Of a stretch of 15,874 nucleotides of DNA, positions 1-8,100 are shown in pieces. The notes under the pieces were generated by a model. That model was not told the origin of the DNA, did no database searches, and saw nothing but the letters and a program-made list of their open reading frames with translations. The translations under genes and the position numbers were made by a program. The number at the start of each line of letters is the position of its first letter. The first letter of the stretch is position 1. Source of the stretch: CAYHWW01 sp964360145 (GTDB lineage Bacteria; Bdellovibrionota; UBA1018; CAYHWW01); contig CAYHWW010000069.1 of the NCBI GenBank assembly GCA_964360145.1, positions 1-15,874 on the forward strand, given 5' to 3'.

Positions 1-571
1 TGAGGAAGGTGTCTTCAAGCTTCAAGAGCTTGATGAAGAAGTGGTCGAGGGTGTTGGTCTTGTCATCTGGAGCGCGCCCCTGTTCGCAGAAGGGATCGTC
101 TGGGGAGTACAGCGGTCGATGGGTGCTGCCCCCCACGGCAAAGGTGCGGGCGATGCCAATGGCCCCCAAGGCGTCGAGCCTGTCGGCATCCTGAAAAACA
201 CGGCCTTCCAAGGTTTGTGGCGTGAGGCCCCGAGAGAAGCTGTGGCAGAGAATGGCGTCCCGGGCGGCCTCGACTTGCGTGGTGGTGAACCCAAGATTTG
301 TGAGAAGCTCCGCCGCTTGGTCCGCGGATTTACCGGAACTCATTTTCGAATCGGGGTGATTTTTAGGCAGATTGGCGATGTCATGGAGAAAGCTTGCCGC
401 GGCGAGCACTTCGAGATCGCCACCTTCGCTTTTCCAAAGGACATGGACATTGGCGAGGACCCTCAGGCAGTGGCTGAAATCATGGGCAGGATCGGGAGAT
501 GATGTGCTGCGGCAAGTGGCCTGGATTTCCTGAAAGCGAGGTTGGGCGAGGATTTTTTCAAGGGCGAGCAT
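1..571 (-). CDS. HD-domain phosphohydrolase, YedJ/YpgQ-like (partial, C-terminus cut by window edge)
   Basis: Reading leftwards from ATG 571, an open frame of 190 codons runs off the window. It carries the metal-binding pattern of HD-superfamily hydrolases: His34 in 'AHDFSHCLRV', the His63-Asp64 pair in 'FLHDIAN', His110 in 'ILCHSFSR' and Asp130 in 'FQDADRLDALGAIGIAR'. The last block, with the following 'ARTF' and a 'HRPLYSPDDPF' loop, is typical of the YedJ/YpgQ group of about 200-230 residues, so roughly 20-40 residues are missing. The family is expected to be a cytosolic, metal-dependent phosphohydrolase acting on nucleotides or similar phosphoesters; the substrate here is unknown. An in-frame TAA lies just upstream of the ATG and a weak AAGG precedes it by 8 nt, so 571 is the earliest ATG. 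The gene is divergent from the GH5 gene, with a 94-nt gap. Confidence 0.85.
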   Translation of the reverse strand, partial: MLALEKILAQPRFQEIQATCRSTSSPDPAHDFSHCLRVLANVHVLWKSEGGDLEVLAAASFLHDIANLPKNHPDSKMSSGKSADQAAELLTNLGFTTTQVEAARDAILCHSFSRGLTPQTLEGRVFQDADRLDALGAIGIARTFAVGGSTHRPLYSPDDPFCEQGRAPDDKTNTLDHFFIKLLKLEDTFL

Positions 572-607
572 CAGCGTACCTTAGAGAAACTAATGCGCTG
601 CGACAAC

Positions 608-613
608 ATTCTA
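608..613 (-). promoter_or_regulatory. Possible -10 box for the HD-domain gene
   Basis: On the minus strand this reads TAGAAT, one mismatch from TATAAT, about 37 nt upstream of the ATG at 571. No good -35 hexamer is visible 16-18 nt further upstream (the 17-nt position reads GTCCGG). The rest of the gap 572-665 shows no hairpin or repeat. This is a weak motif call only. Confidence 0.2.
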
Positions 614-665
614 TTCTTCCCGCGGCCTTGCCGGACCGAGAAAGATCGTCTCCACTGACCTCGGA

Positions 666-2090
666 GTGAAGGGGAGGGGATCATTGCGTACTAGGCTGGC
701 AGTTCTGCCACTATTGCTCATGTCCGTGCTGTTCTTGGGGTGCAACGTCACCGCCACGGATAACCGCCGCGCCATGCCCGATTGGTTTAACGCCATGGGC
801 ACCATCAATGGTGTGAATCTTCCGCACTTAGAGCCCTATTCCCGGTTCCGCCACTTTGTTGAAGATCCCAGTTTTTCTCATAACGTAGGGGCCATGGGGT
901 GGAATACCTTCCGCCTGCCAGTGGAGTGGGATGATTACGCCGCAGCGGGAGGGGAGCTGAACCTCACCGCTGTTCGCGAAGGCATCGAGGGGCTGCGCGC
1001 ATTGGTCGCGAGCCTGCGCCAGGCCCGCCGGGCCGCCGGGGCGGGTGACCCCGTGCTGCTGATCCTGGATTTCCATCAGTACAAATTCGGCGCGGTCTGC
1101 GGCGGCGTGGGCATGCCCCGGGGGATCATCGACGAGAGCGGCCTCAGTCGCGATGACGGCAACTGCGTGTTCCAGGCCTTCGAGCGTTTTTGGCACAACC
1201 CCGCGGCTCAACGAAAATGGTTCGCCTGGGCCCGGGCCTTTGTAGAGGCGCTGCCAGATATCTTGAAGGAGGAGTCAGACTGGCTCAAGGTGGGCATCGA
1301 ACCCATCAATGAGCCTCAGTTTGGCTTCGCTGAACCTGTGTTCACGAATCAGATGGTCACCACCATCTGGAATCTCTATCGCTTCACCCGCAGCGGCGCC
1401 ATCCAGCAGCAGATCGACGGCAAGCTCATCCCCTTCTACCGCGGGTTTCTCGAAGCCATGGCGGACGTGCCCCGATTCGACGAGGTCATGGAGAACGGGG
1501 TGATGGTGTTCGAACCCTTCGTGCTCGATCACCTGAACATCAGCGTGGATGTGGGGCCTGTGAGCCTGGAGGTCAACACCGACGGGCACTACCAGGGGAT
1601 GTTGGCCCTCAATGCCGTCCATTGGCTGGCCGCCCCTCACCATTACGTGGGGGCCCTGGATGAGGGCTTTCTCTCCCTGATGCCGCAGTTCGCGAGGGAT
1701 CAGCTCTCCCGTTATCCCAATATGTTTGTTGATGGCGCCCGGATCCGCGAGCGCTTCCGCTGGATTCAAGGCCGCATGGCGGAGGCGGGCATGGAGACCA
1801 TGATCGGCGAATGGGGCACTCAAACAGGATTACTTGATGCCAGGGGACACGCCGGCGGTCATCGCGCCTGGATCGCGGATTCCAAAGCGGCCATGGGCGC
1901 TCATTCCCGTGGCGGGCTTTGGTGGCAGTACGTGCAGGATCGCACCGCCGGCGAGCGCTCTTTCTATTTACTCCGCTCCCGGGATGGCGCGGGCGCTGAG
2001 ATCCCGTGGCGGGAGCAGGTGCTGAAGTGCAGCGGCCGCTTCAATCTCGCACGCCTGGTCTTCGGTCGGTGCCCGGAGGAGAGGCGATGA
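666..2090 (+). CDS. Glycoside hydrolase family 5-like protein, putative lipoprotein
   Basis: This is a predicted exported (beta/alpha)8 glycosidase. The N-terminus has basic residues, a hydrophobic core and a lipobox-like 'FLGC' (Cys26; the -3 Phe is off consensus), so it is probably lipid-anchored. Clan GH-A landmarks appear in order: 'GVNLPH' near the start, 'NTFRLPVEW', His137 in 'ILDFHQYK', the acid/base Glu216 in 'EPINEPQ', and the likely nucleophile Glu382 in 'MIGEWG'. 'DFHQ' recalls the cellulase and endoglycoceramidase branches of GH5, but the substrate cannot be told. The widest frame begins with GTG 666. A strong purine stretch (AAGGGGAGGGG, from 669) sits ahead of an in-frame TTG at 684, so the true start may be 684, giving a neater signal peptide (L-R-T-R plus hydrophobic core). 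The stop overlaps the next start (ATGA at 2087-2090). Confidence 0.8.
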   Translation: MKGRGSLRTRLAVLPLLLMSVLFLGCNVTATDNRRAMPDWFNAMGTINGVNLPHLEPYSRFRHFVEDPSFSHNVGAMGWNTFRLPVEWDDYAAAGGELNLTAVREGIEGLRALVASLRQARRAAGAGDPVLLILDFHQYKFGAVCGGVGMPRGIIDESGLSRDDGNCVFQAFERFWHNPAAQRKWFAWARAFVEALPDILKEESDWLKVGIEPINEPQFGFAEPVFTNQMVTTIWNLYRFTRSGAIQQQIDGKLIPFYRGFLEAMADVPRFDEVMENGVMVFEPFVLDHLNISVDVGPVSLEVNTDGHYQGMLALNAVHWLAAPHHYVGALDEGFLSLMPQFARDQLSRYPNMFVDGARIRERFRWIQGRMAEAGMETMIGEWGTQTGLLDARGHAGGHRAWIADSKAAMGAHSRGGLWWQYVQDRTAGERSFYLLRSRDGAGAEIPWREQVLKCSGRFNLARLVFGRCPEERR

Positions 2091-2557
2091 TCGCCCTGCA
2101 GGAACGATTCGCGCCCCATAGCACTTGCTTTGGCTGTGGCCCATCCAATGAAAAAGGTTTGAAGGTGAAGAGCGTGCCCCAGGGCGACCCCCTCGGGGGC
2201 GTGGTGGTGGCCCAGTGGCAGCCGGCGCCCCATCACGAGGCGTTCCCGGGCATGTTGAATGGTGGCATCATCGGCGCGTTATTGGATTGCCATTCCAATT
2301 GGACGGCGGCGTGGCACCTCATGAATCAAAGCGGCGTTGACACGCCCCCTTGCACCGTCACGGCTGACTTTCACGTGACGTTGAAACGGCCGACGTCGAG
2401 CAAAGAGCCCGTGACTCTCACCGCCCGGGTGGTGGAATCCAAAGAGGATCGAGCAGTGGTCGAGGCCACCCTGGAGTCAGGCGGCAAAGTCACCGCTACT
2501 TGTCGGGGCACCTTCGTCGCCGTCAAACCCGGTCACCCCGCCTACCATCGCTGGTGA
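2087..2557 (+). CDS. PaaI-like hotdog-fold thioesterase
   Basis: This is a 156-residue protein of the hotdog-fold thioesterase superfamily, expected to hydrolyse an acyl-CoA or related thioester in the cytosol. It has the N-terminal 'CFGCGPSNEKGLKV' block (Cys14, Cys17) of the PaaI-like subgroup. It also has the helix block 'MLNGGIIGALLDCHSNWTA' (residues 56-74), where Asn58-Gly-Gly replaces the more common His-Gly-Gly and Asp67 is the likely catalytic acid. A later 'TVTADFHVTLKRPTS' strand matches the family's C-terminal sheet. The ATG overlaps the GH5 stop as ATGA and is preceded by GGAGGAGAGG, so translation is probably coupled. No shared pathway with the glycosidase is evident. The last 81 bases are antisense to the tail of the CheW-like gene. 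Confidence 0.8.
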   Translation: MIALQERFAPHSTCFGCGPSNEKGLKVKSVPQGDPLGGVVVAQWQPAPHHEAFPGMLNGGIIGALLDCHSNWTAAWHLMNQSGVDTPPCTVTADFHVTLKRPTSSKEPVTLTARVVESKEDRAVVEATLESGGKVTATCRGTFVAVKPGHPAYHRW

Positions 2558-3367
2558 GCCATAGCAGTGGGCGAAATACCGATCGACGTCGAGGAGCAGG
2601 AAGGGTTGGCCGCCGCGGGGCACGGCGAGCCCATGGAACGGCACCCGCTCAGAGACGAAGGGACCGCACTCGAACACATCGCAATCCATGGGGGCGCCAG
2701 GGTCAGCCATCTCACCATCGTTGACGATGAAGCCGCAGTTGGTGCCGTCGGCGAGATTGACGTAGAGGATGTGTCCCCACTCCCCTTTGAAGGAGCCATC
2801 GCCCGAGGGCTGAAAAACGGGGATGCCCGGAGCATCGATGTGACAGAGGGCGTCCAATTCCGTTGCAAAAGAGATCTCGCCGGTTTGAGCGAGTTTGAGA
2901 TGGTGGAGCTGATCCAGGCGAATGCCCAGCTGATTGCCCTGGATGTGGAACATGAAAATCTGGGCGGGTAGTGCGCCCTGGGGCACCGTGGCCGTGCCGG
3001 TGTATTGAGCGGGGTCCAGTGGGATGACCTCGCCGCCGCCGAGCCCGTCGGGGCTCACAAAGTGAAGATCGTCAAAGAGCAGTCCGAAGCCGCTTCGCAA
3101 AACGACGATGCGGGCGGCATCGCTGCGGGTCTGGGCTGTGGTTTGATCATGTACGAAAAGAGATGGGGACAGCACGGCGATGGTGCGGCCTTGGTGGGTG
3201 ATGAGGCCCAAAATAGGGCTTTCTGGGATGAGGGTGGGTACCATGGCGGCGGCAGGGATGGTGGTTTCCAGCACATGGAGGGGCAGCGCCACGGCATTGC
3301 CCGCCATTTGGCCCACAAGATAGGGCTGTGCCTCAGGCTGCGTGGCGAATGGAGTTTCGGTCATCAT
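2477..3367 (-). CDS. CheW-like chemotaxis adaptor with two CheW-type modules
   Basis: This 296-residue protein is about twice the length of a single-domain CheW. Residues 16-105 look like one CheW-like module: 'YLVGQMAGNAVALPLHVLE', then 'VPTLIPESPILGLITHQGRTIAVLSPSLF', then 'ARIVVLRSGFGLLFDDLHFVSP'. Residues 137-266 look like a second, more divergent module: 'IFMFHIQGNQLGIRLDQL', then 'HILYVNLADGTNCGFIVND', ending 'LAVPRGGQPFLLLDVDRYF'. CheW proteins couple chemoreceptors to the kinase CheA at the inner membrane. The gene starts inside the end of the chemoreceptor gene (35-bp overlap), so the two are probably co-translated partners. A second ATG at 3364 is an equally possible start. The last 26 residues lie beyond the recognisable domain and are encoded antisense to the thioesterase gene. 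No cheA, cheB or cheR is in the window. Confidence 0.75.
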   Translation of the reverse strand: MMTETPFATQPEAQPYLVGQMAGNAVALPLHVLETTIPAAAMVPTLIPESPILGLITHQGRTIAVLSPSLFVHDQTTAQTRSDAARIVVLRSGFGLLFDDLHFVSPDGLGGGEVIPLDPAQYTGTATVPQGALPAQIFMFHIQGNQLGIRLDQLHHLKLAQTGEISFATELDALCHIDAPGIPVFQPSGDGSFKGEWGHILYVNLADGTNCGFIVNDGEMADPGAPMDCDVFECGPFVSERVPFHGLAVPRGGQPFLLLDVDRYFAHCYGSPAMVGGVTGFDGDEGAPTSSGDFAA

Positions 3368-5042
3368 TGTCCCCGGAGTCGTCGCGGGCGATTTGGAATT
3401 GGTTCACGGTGTCGTTGAGCGCGCCAATAAGTTCTTGCAGGCTCGTGGCCTGGGCAGAGAGGCGTTTCGCGGCATCAGCGGATTGAGTGACGCTGCCCGC
3501 GTTGGATTCGATGGTGGAGGTGAGCACCTTCACTTGTTCGAAAACCTCGGTGACGTGCTGCTGGTGATCTTCGTAGGCGGCGCCCATGTCCGTGATCTGG
3601 CGGCTGATGCCATCCACCGTGGACACCATGCGCTCCACATTATCGTGGGCGCTTTGGGCGAGGCCTGAGCCTTCCTCGGCCTGGGTGTTGGAGAGATCCA
3701 TGAATTTCGAGAGCTCTTGGGTGAGCTGGCTCGCGGTTTCCGAGAGTTTCCGGATCGCCTCGGCAATCTGGTAGAAACCCGTGCCCTGCGCCCCTGCCTT
3801 GCACGCTTCGATGGCGGCGTTGATGGAAAGCACTTTTGTCTCGTGGGCGATGTGGGAGAGCGTCGTGAGATGACCGCCCACGCTTTTTGTAGAGGAGAGG
3901 GCCTGTTTCACTTTCTCAAAGGCGTCGGTGATGCGCACGGCGCCCTGGCGGGCGTGTTCTTGGCCGACGCTTGCGAGATCCACGGTCTGGCGGATGCGGC
4001 CCAGGTTGATCTCCATGCCGTCCTGCAATTTGGCCACGGCGGTTTGGCAGCGATCCATGGAGAGTTGCTCCAGGGCGGCGTTCTTACGCAAGGCTTGTGA
4101 GGATTGGGTGACGCGGAGAGAGGCCTCCGCCACACCCGCGGTGGTGGCGGTGACTTCACCGGCGGCCTTGGCGATGGTGGCCACGAGGCCCGCGGTTTTA
4201 TCGAGGAACTGGTCGAAGGAACGGGTCATCTCGCTCACCTCATCGCCGCCGGTGCTGTGGAAGCGGCGCGTGAGGTCCCCCTCGCCATCGGCGATTTCCC
4301 GGCAGCGGGCAGCCATGCGGTTGACGTTGCGAGTGAGAGTGAAGCTCAGAAGGGCGCTGAGGGCCAGCGCCATGCAAAGTCCCATGGCAACCGTGCGGGT
4401 GATGTCGTCGGCGTCCGCCGCCAGGCGTTTTTCAGCCTCCGTGAAGACGTCAGCCTCCAGGAGATCACCCTCAGCCATGAGTTTTTGTAGAATGACGTGA
4501 ATGATGATGCGGGTTTGCGTGAGCTCATCAAGGCGCGAGATGTTGCCAAGGGCGAAGACCTCGCCGGCGAGACCCGCATAATCTTGACAGCTCTTTCGAA
4601 TCTCCGCCGTAAGCTTCCGGAGCCGCGGGCGATCCGTGGTGTTCGCTGCTTCTTCGATGTGCCGTAAATCCCCGCTCAGAGCTCCCCAATGCCTTTGGAA
4701 AAGGTCCCGCGCCCGGGGGTCTTTAGTGGCGACAAATCGATAGGCGAGGGTTTCACCTTCAGCCACTTTCAGGGTGAGGCTCTGCGATGCCTGCCGTAAC
4801 TGACCGCGTAGCGCACGGACATTCTCGTAGGATTCCTTGCTCTTTTCCGCGAGCTGGGAATGAGCCAGGAGCACCCACAGGCAGAGGCCTAGAGGGAGGA
4901 GGAGCACCACAGTAATGCGGAACGCGATGGTTTTGTAAAAGGGAACAGACGGGCGCACTCGTGCCGTGCGCGTGAGTGTCGTATCAGTGCGCTCCACGCG
5001 CTCAGCACGATCAGATTCGTCTCTTTGGTGCGGATGGCCCAT
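3333..5042 (-). CDS. Methyl-accepting chemotaxis protein
   Basis: This is a transmembrane chemoreceptor of 569 residues from ATG 5042 (a GTG at 5099 would add 19). One membrane helix is at about 37-60 ('FRITVVLLLPLGLCLWVLLA'). A helical periplasmic domain of about 155 residues follows, then a second helix at about 217-237. A HAMP segment comes next ('NVNRMAARCREIADGEGDLTRRF'), then a long coiled-coil signalling domain. The hairpin tip at about 393-433 reads 'LSHIAHETKVLSINAAIEACKAG' followed by 'AQGTGFYQIAEAIRKLSE'. It aligns with the usual MCP tip, but several near-invariant residues differ: Cys-Lys for Ala-Arg, Ala for Glu after 'AG', Thr for Arg in 'GRGF', and Tyr-Gln for Ala-Val. No C-terminal CheR-docking pentapeptide (NWETF type) is seen. 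It overlaps the downstream CheW-like gene, its likely dedicated adaptor. The ligand is unknown. Confidence 0.85.
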   Translation of the reverse strand: MGHPHQRDESDRAERVERTDTTLTRTARVRPSVPFYKTIAFRITVVLLLPLGLCLWVLLAHSQLAEKSKESYENVRALRGQLRQASQSLTLKVAEGETLAYRFVATKDPRARDLFQRHWGALSGDLRHIEEAANTTDRPRLRKLTAEIRKSCQDYAGLAGEVFALGNISRLDELTQTRIIIHVILQKLMAEGDLLEADVFTEAEKRLAADADDITRTVAMGLCMALALSALLSFTLTRNVNRMAARCREIADGEGDLTRRFHSTGGDEVSEMTRSFDQFLDKTAGLVATIAKAAGEVTATTAGVAEASLRVTQSSQALRKNAALEQLSMDRCQTAVAKLQDGMEINLGRIRQTVDLASVGQEHARQGAVRITDAFEKVKQALSSTKSVGGHLTTLSHIAHETKVLSINAAIEACKAGAQGTGFYQIAEAIRKLSETASQLTQELSKFMDLSNTQAEEGSGLAQSAHDNVERMVSTVDGISRQITDMGAAYEDHQQHVTEVFEQVKVLTSTIESNAGSVTQSADAAKRLSAQATSLQELIGALNDTVNQFQIARDDSGDNDDRNSIRHAA

Positions 5043-5145
5043 ACTCGTAAGGCTTTTCGGCCTGAAGAACCCAGGCGTGCATCGGCAGCGATTACCCACG
5101 GCAAAAGGGTTGCAGTGTCCGGGGGACCAGGGTTAGGTTTGCGTT
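5043..5145. other. Divergent intergenic region between the chemoreceptor gene and metH
   Basis: These 103 nt must carry start signals for both genes. A short dyad GTCC-GGG-GGAC lies near 5117-5127. No strong -35/-10 pair is visible: TTGCAG 17 nt before TTAGGT at 5109-5137 matches each consensus at only three positions. Although metH genes are often controlled by cobalamin, SAM or SAH riboswitches, I do not recognise the conserved core of any of these here. The region is also short for a cobalamin aptamer. The metH ribosome-binding site is weak (TTAGG about 11 nt upstream). Confidence 0.4.
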
Positions 5146-8100
5146 ATGTCAGAGAATTCCCGGAAAGCCAGGGTCGCTGCCCTCAAGGCCGCCATCAAAG
5201 AACGCATCCTCGTCATCGACGGCGCCATGGGTACCGCCATCCAAGAGCGTGGCCTCACCGACGCTGACTTCGGTGGGCCAGAGCTGGAAGGCTGCAACGA
5301 GTACCTTGTCATCACGCGGCCCGACGTCATCCAGGAAATCCACGAAGGCTATCTCGCCGCTGGCGCGGACATCGTGGAGACGAATACCTTTGGCGGCACG
5401 CCCCTTGTCCTCGATGAATACGGGTTAGGCGCCCGGGCCGTGGAGATGAATACCGTGGCGGTGCGGCTCGCCCGCAAGGCGTGCGAGAAATACTCCACCG
5501 CTGAGCGCCCCCGTTTTGTCGCCGGTTCCATCGGCCCCACGACCAAGGCCATTTCCGTCACCGGTGGCGTGACATTCGAAGAGCTGGTGCGAAATTTCAA
5601 GGTCCAGGCCCATGCGCTTTGGGAGGCAGGGGCGGATTACTTCCTCGTTGAAACCTGCCAAGACATGCGCAACGTCAAAGCGGCTCTCATCGGCATCGAT
5701 GAAGCCTTGGCGACGGTGCCCGCCCCTGAGCGCATCCCCGCCGCGGTCTCTCTTACCATCGAGCCCATGGGCACCATGCTTGCCGGGCAGACGGTCGAGG
5801 CGGCCATCGCCTCACTCTCCCACGTGGATTTGCTCTATCTTGGCCTGAATTGCGCCACGGGCCCAGAGTTCATGACGGACCACGTCCGCACCATGGCCCA
5901 GCAGTTCGGGGCGGCGGTGGCCTGCGTGCCTAACGCCGGTTTGCCCGATGAAAACGGCAACTATCTTGAATCTCCAGAAATGCTGGCCTCCGTCGTGGGG
6001 CGGTTCGCTGAAAATGGCTGGGTCAACGTCATTGGCGGTTGCTGCGGCACGCACCGGGGCCACATCGCGGCGCTGCGCAAGCTCGCGGATTCCCAGAAGC
6101 CACGCAAACCGGCTGCGCAGCACCGCTCAGTGCTGTCCGGGGTGGACTTCCTTGAAATCACGCCGGACATCCGCCCGGTGATCATCGGTGAACGCACCAA
6201 CGTCATTGGCTCCAAAAAATTCAAAGAACTCATTTGCCAAGAAAAATTCGAAGAGGCCGTGGAGGTCGGACGCGCCCAGGTGAAGAAGGGCGCCGGCATC
6301 GTGGACGTTTGTCTTGCCAACCCCGACCGTGACGAGATGGATGACATGCGGAAGTTCCTTGAAAAGGCGGTGAAGCTCATCCGCGCACCGCTCATGATCG
6401 ACTCCACGGACGCCAAGGTCATTGAAATGGCGCTGACCTATTGTCAGGGCAAAGCCATCATCAATTCTATTAATTTAGAAGATGGCGAAGAGCGCTACGA
6501 AGAAGTGGTGCCGCTGGCTAAAAAGTACGGCGCCGCTCTCGTTGTCGGCACCATCGACGAGGACCCCGTGCAGGGCATGGCGGTGACCCGTGGCCGAAAG
6601 CTCGAGGTGGCCCAGCGCTCCTACGATCTTCTCGTGAACAAATACGGTATCCAGCCCGAAGATATCTACTTCGATCCGCTGGTTTTCCCCTGCGCCACCG
6701 GTGACAAGCAGTACGTGGGCTCCGCCGTGGAGACCATCGAGGGCATTCGCTTGATCAAAGAGGCCATGCCCCGGTGCAAGACCACGCTGGGCATTTCCAA
6801 TGTGTCTTTCGGCCTGCCCAACGCGGGCCGTGAGGTGCTGAACTCCGTGTTTCTCTATCATTGCGTGCAGGCTGGTCTGGACACCGCCATCGTGAATTCA
6901 GAGAAAATGGAGCGCTACGCATCCATTTCTGAAGAGGAGCGCAAGCTTTCTGAAGATCTTTTGTGGAACCGGGGCGCTGACCCCGTGGCGGCCTTCGCCG
7001 CTCATTTCCGCCATGTGAAAAAAGAGGCGAAGAGCTCAGGGCCCAGGCTGCCCCTTCTCGAGCGCCTGCCGCGCTACATCACGGAAGGCACCAAAGAAGG
7101 CCTCACCGAAGATCTCGCCGAGGCGCTGAAGCAGATGAAGCCCCTGGAAGTCATCAACGGCCCCCTCATGAAGGGCATGGATGAAGTCGGTCGCCTCTTC
7201 AACGCCAACGAGCTCATCGTGGCGGAAGTGCTGCAGTCCGCTGAAGTGATGAAGGCCGCGGTGGGCTTCCTCGAACCCTACATGGAAAAATCTGAAAGCG
7301 TGGAGCGAGGCCGCGTGCTGCTCGCCACCGTGAAGGGTGACGTCCACGACATCGGTAAAAACCTGGTGGAGATCATCTTCGCCAATAACGGTTTCAAAAT
7401 CATCAACCTCGGCATCAAGGTGCCGCCGGAGCAGCTCATCAATGCCGTGCGTGAGCACAAGCCGGACATCATCGGTCTCTCTGGTCTCTTGGTGAAGTCC
7501 GCGCACCAGATGGTGATCACCGCCGATGACCTCTCCAAGGCCAACGTGCGGATCCCCGTGCTGGTGGGGGGCGCGGCACTTTCACGGAACTTCGTGGATA
7601 AGGCCATCGCGCCGGCCTATGGCCAGGGCACGGTGATGTACGCCAAAGACGCCATGAGTGGCCTTGATCTCGCGAAGAAGATCATGGACCCTGGGCAGTT
7701 TGACAAATTGCGCACGGAGCTGGAAGAGCACCGCGCTCGCCTGGCGGCCACCGCCACCACCACGGTGGCTGCGCCAGCGAAGGTTTCCACGGGGCAGCGC
7801 TCATCGAAAATCACCATGGAGCCACTGCCCGGCGAGCAGCTCCCGAAGGCCCCGGACTATGAGCGCCATATTCTGAAGAACACGCCCCTTGATCATATTT
7901 GGTCCTTCATCAACCCCCTCATGCTCTATGGCCGCCACCTCGGCATCAAGGGCGCCGTGGTGCGACAGCTGGCCGCCGGTGATTTCAAAGCCATCCCCGA
8001 GGAGTCGAGGAAATCCATCGAGATCTGGCAAACGGTTGAGGACGTCAAAAACTTCAGCCGCAAGCAGGGTCTGTTGGCGCCGCGGGCCGTCTATCAATAC

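Noticed and set aside
5043..5099. Longer chemoreceptor start at GTG 5099
   Set aside because: It adds 19 Cys/Arg/Pro-rich residues unlike an MCP N-terminus, with no ribosome-binding site; ATG 5042 is simpler, though not proven.
5043..5145. SAM, SAH or cobalamin riboswitch upstream of metH
   Set aside because: None of the conserved core sequences I know for these classes is present; only short unrelated dyads are seen.
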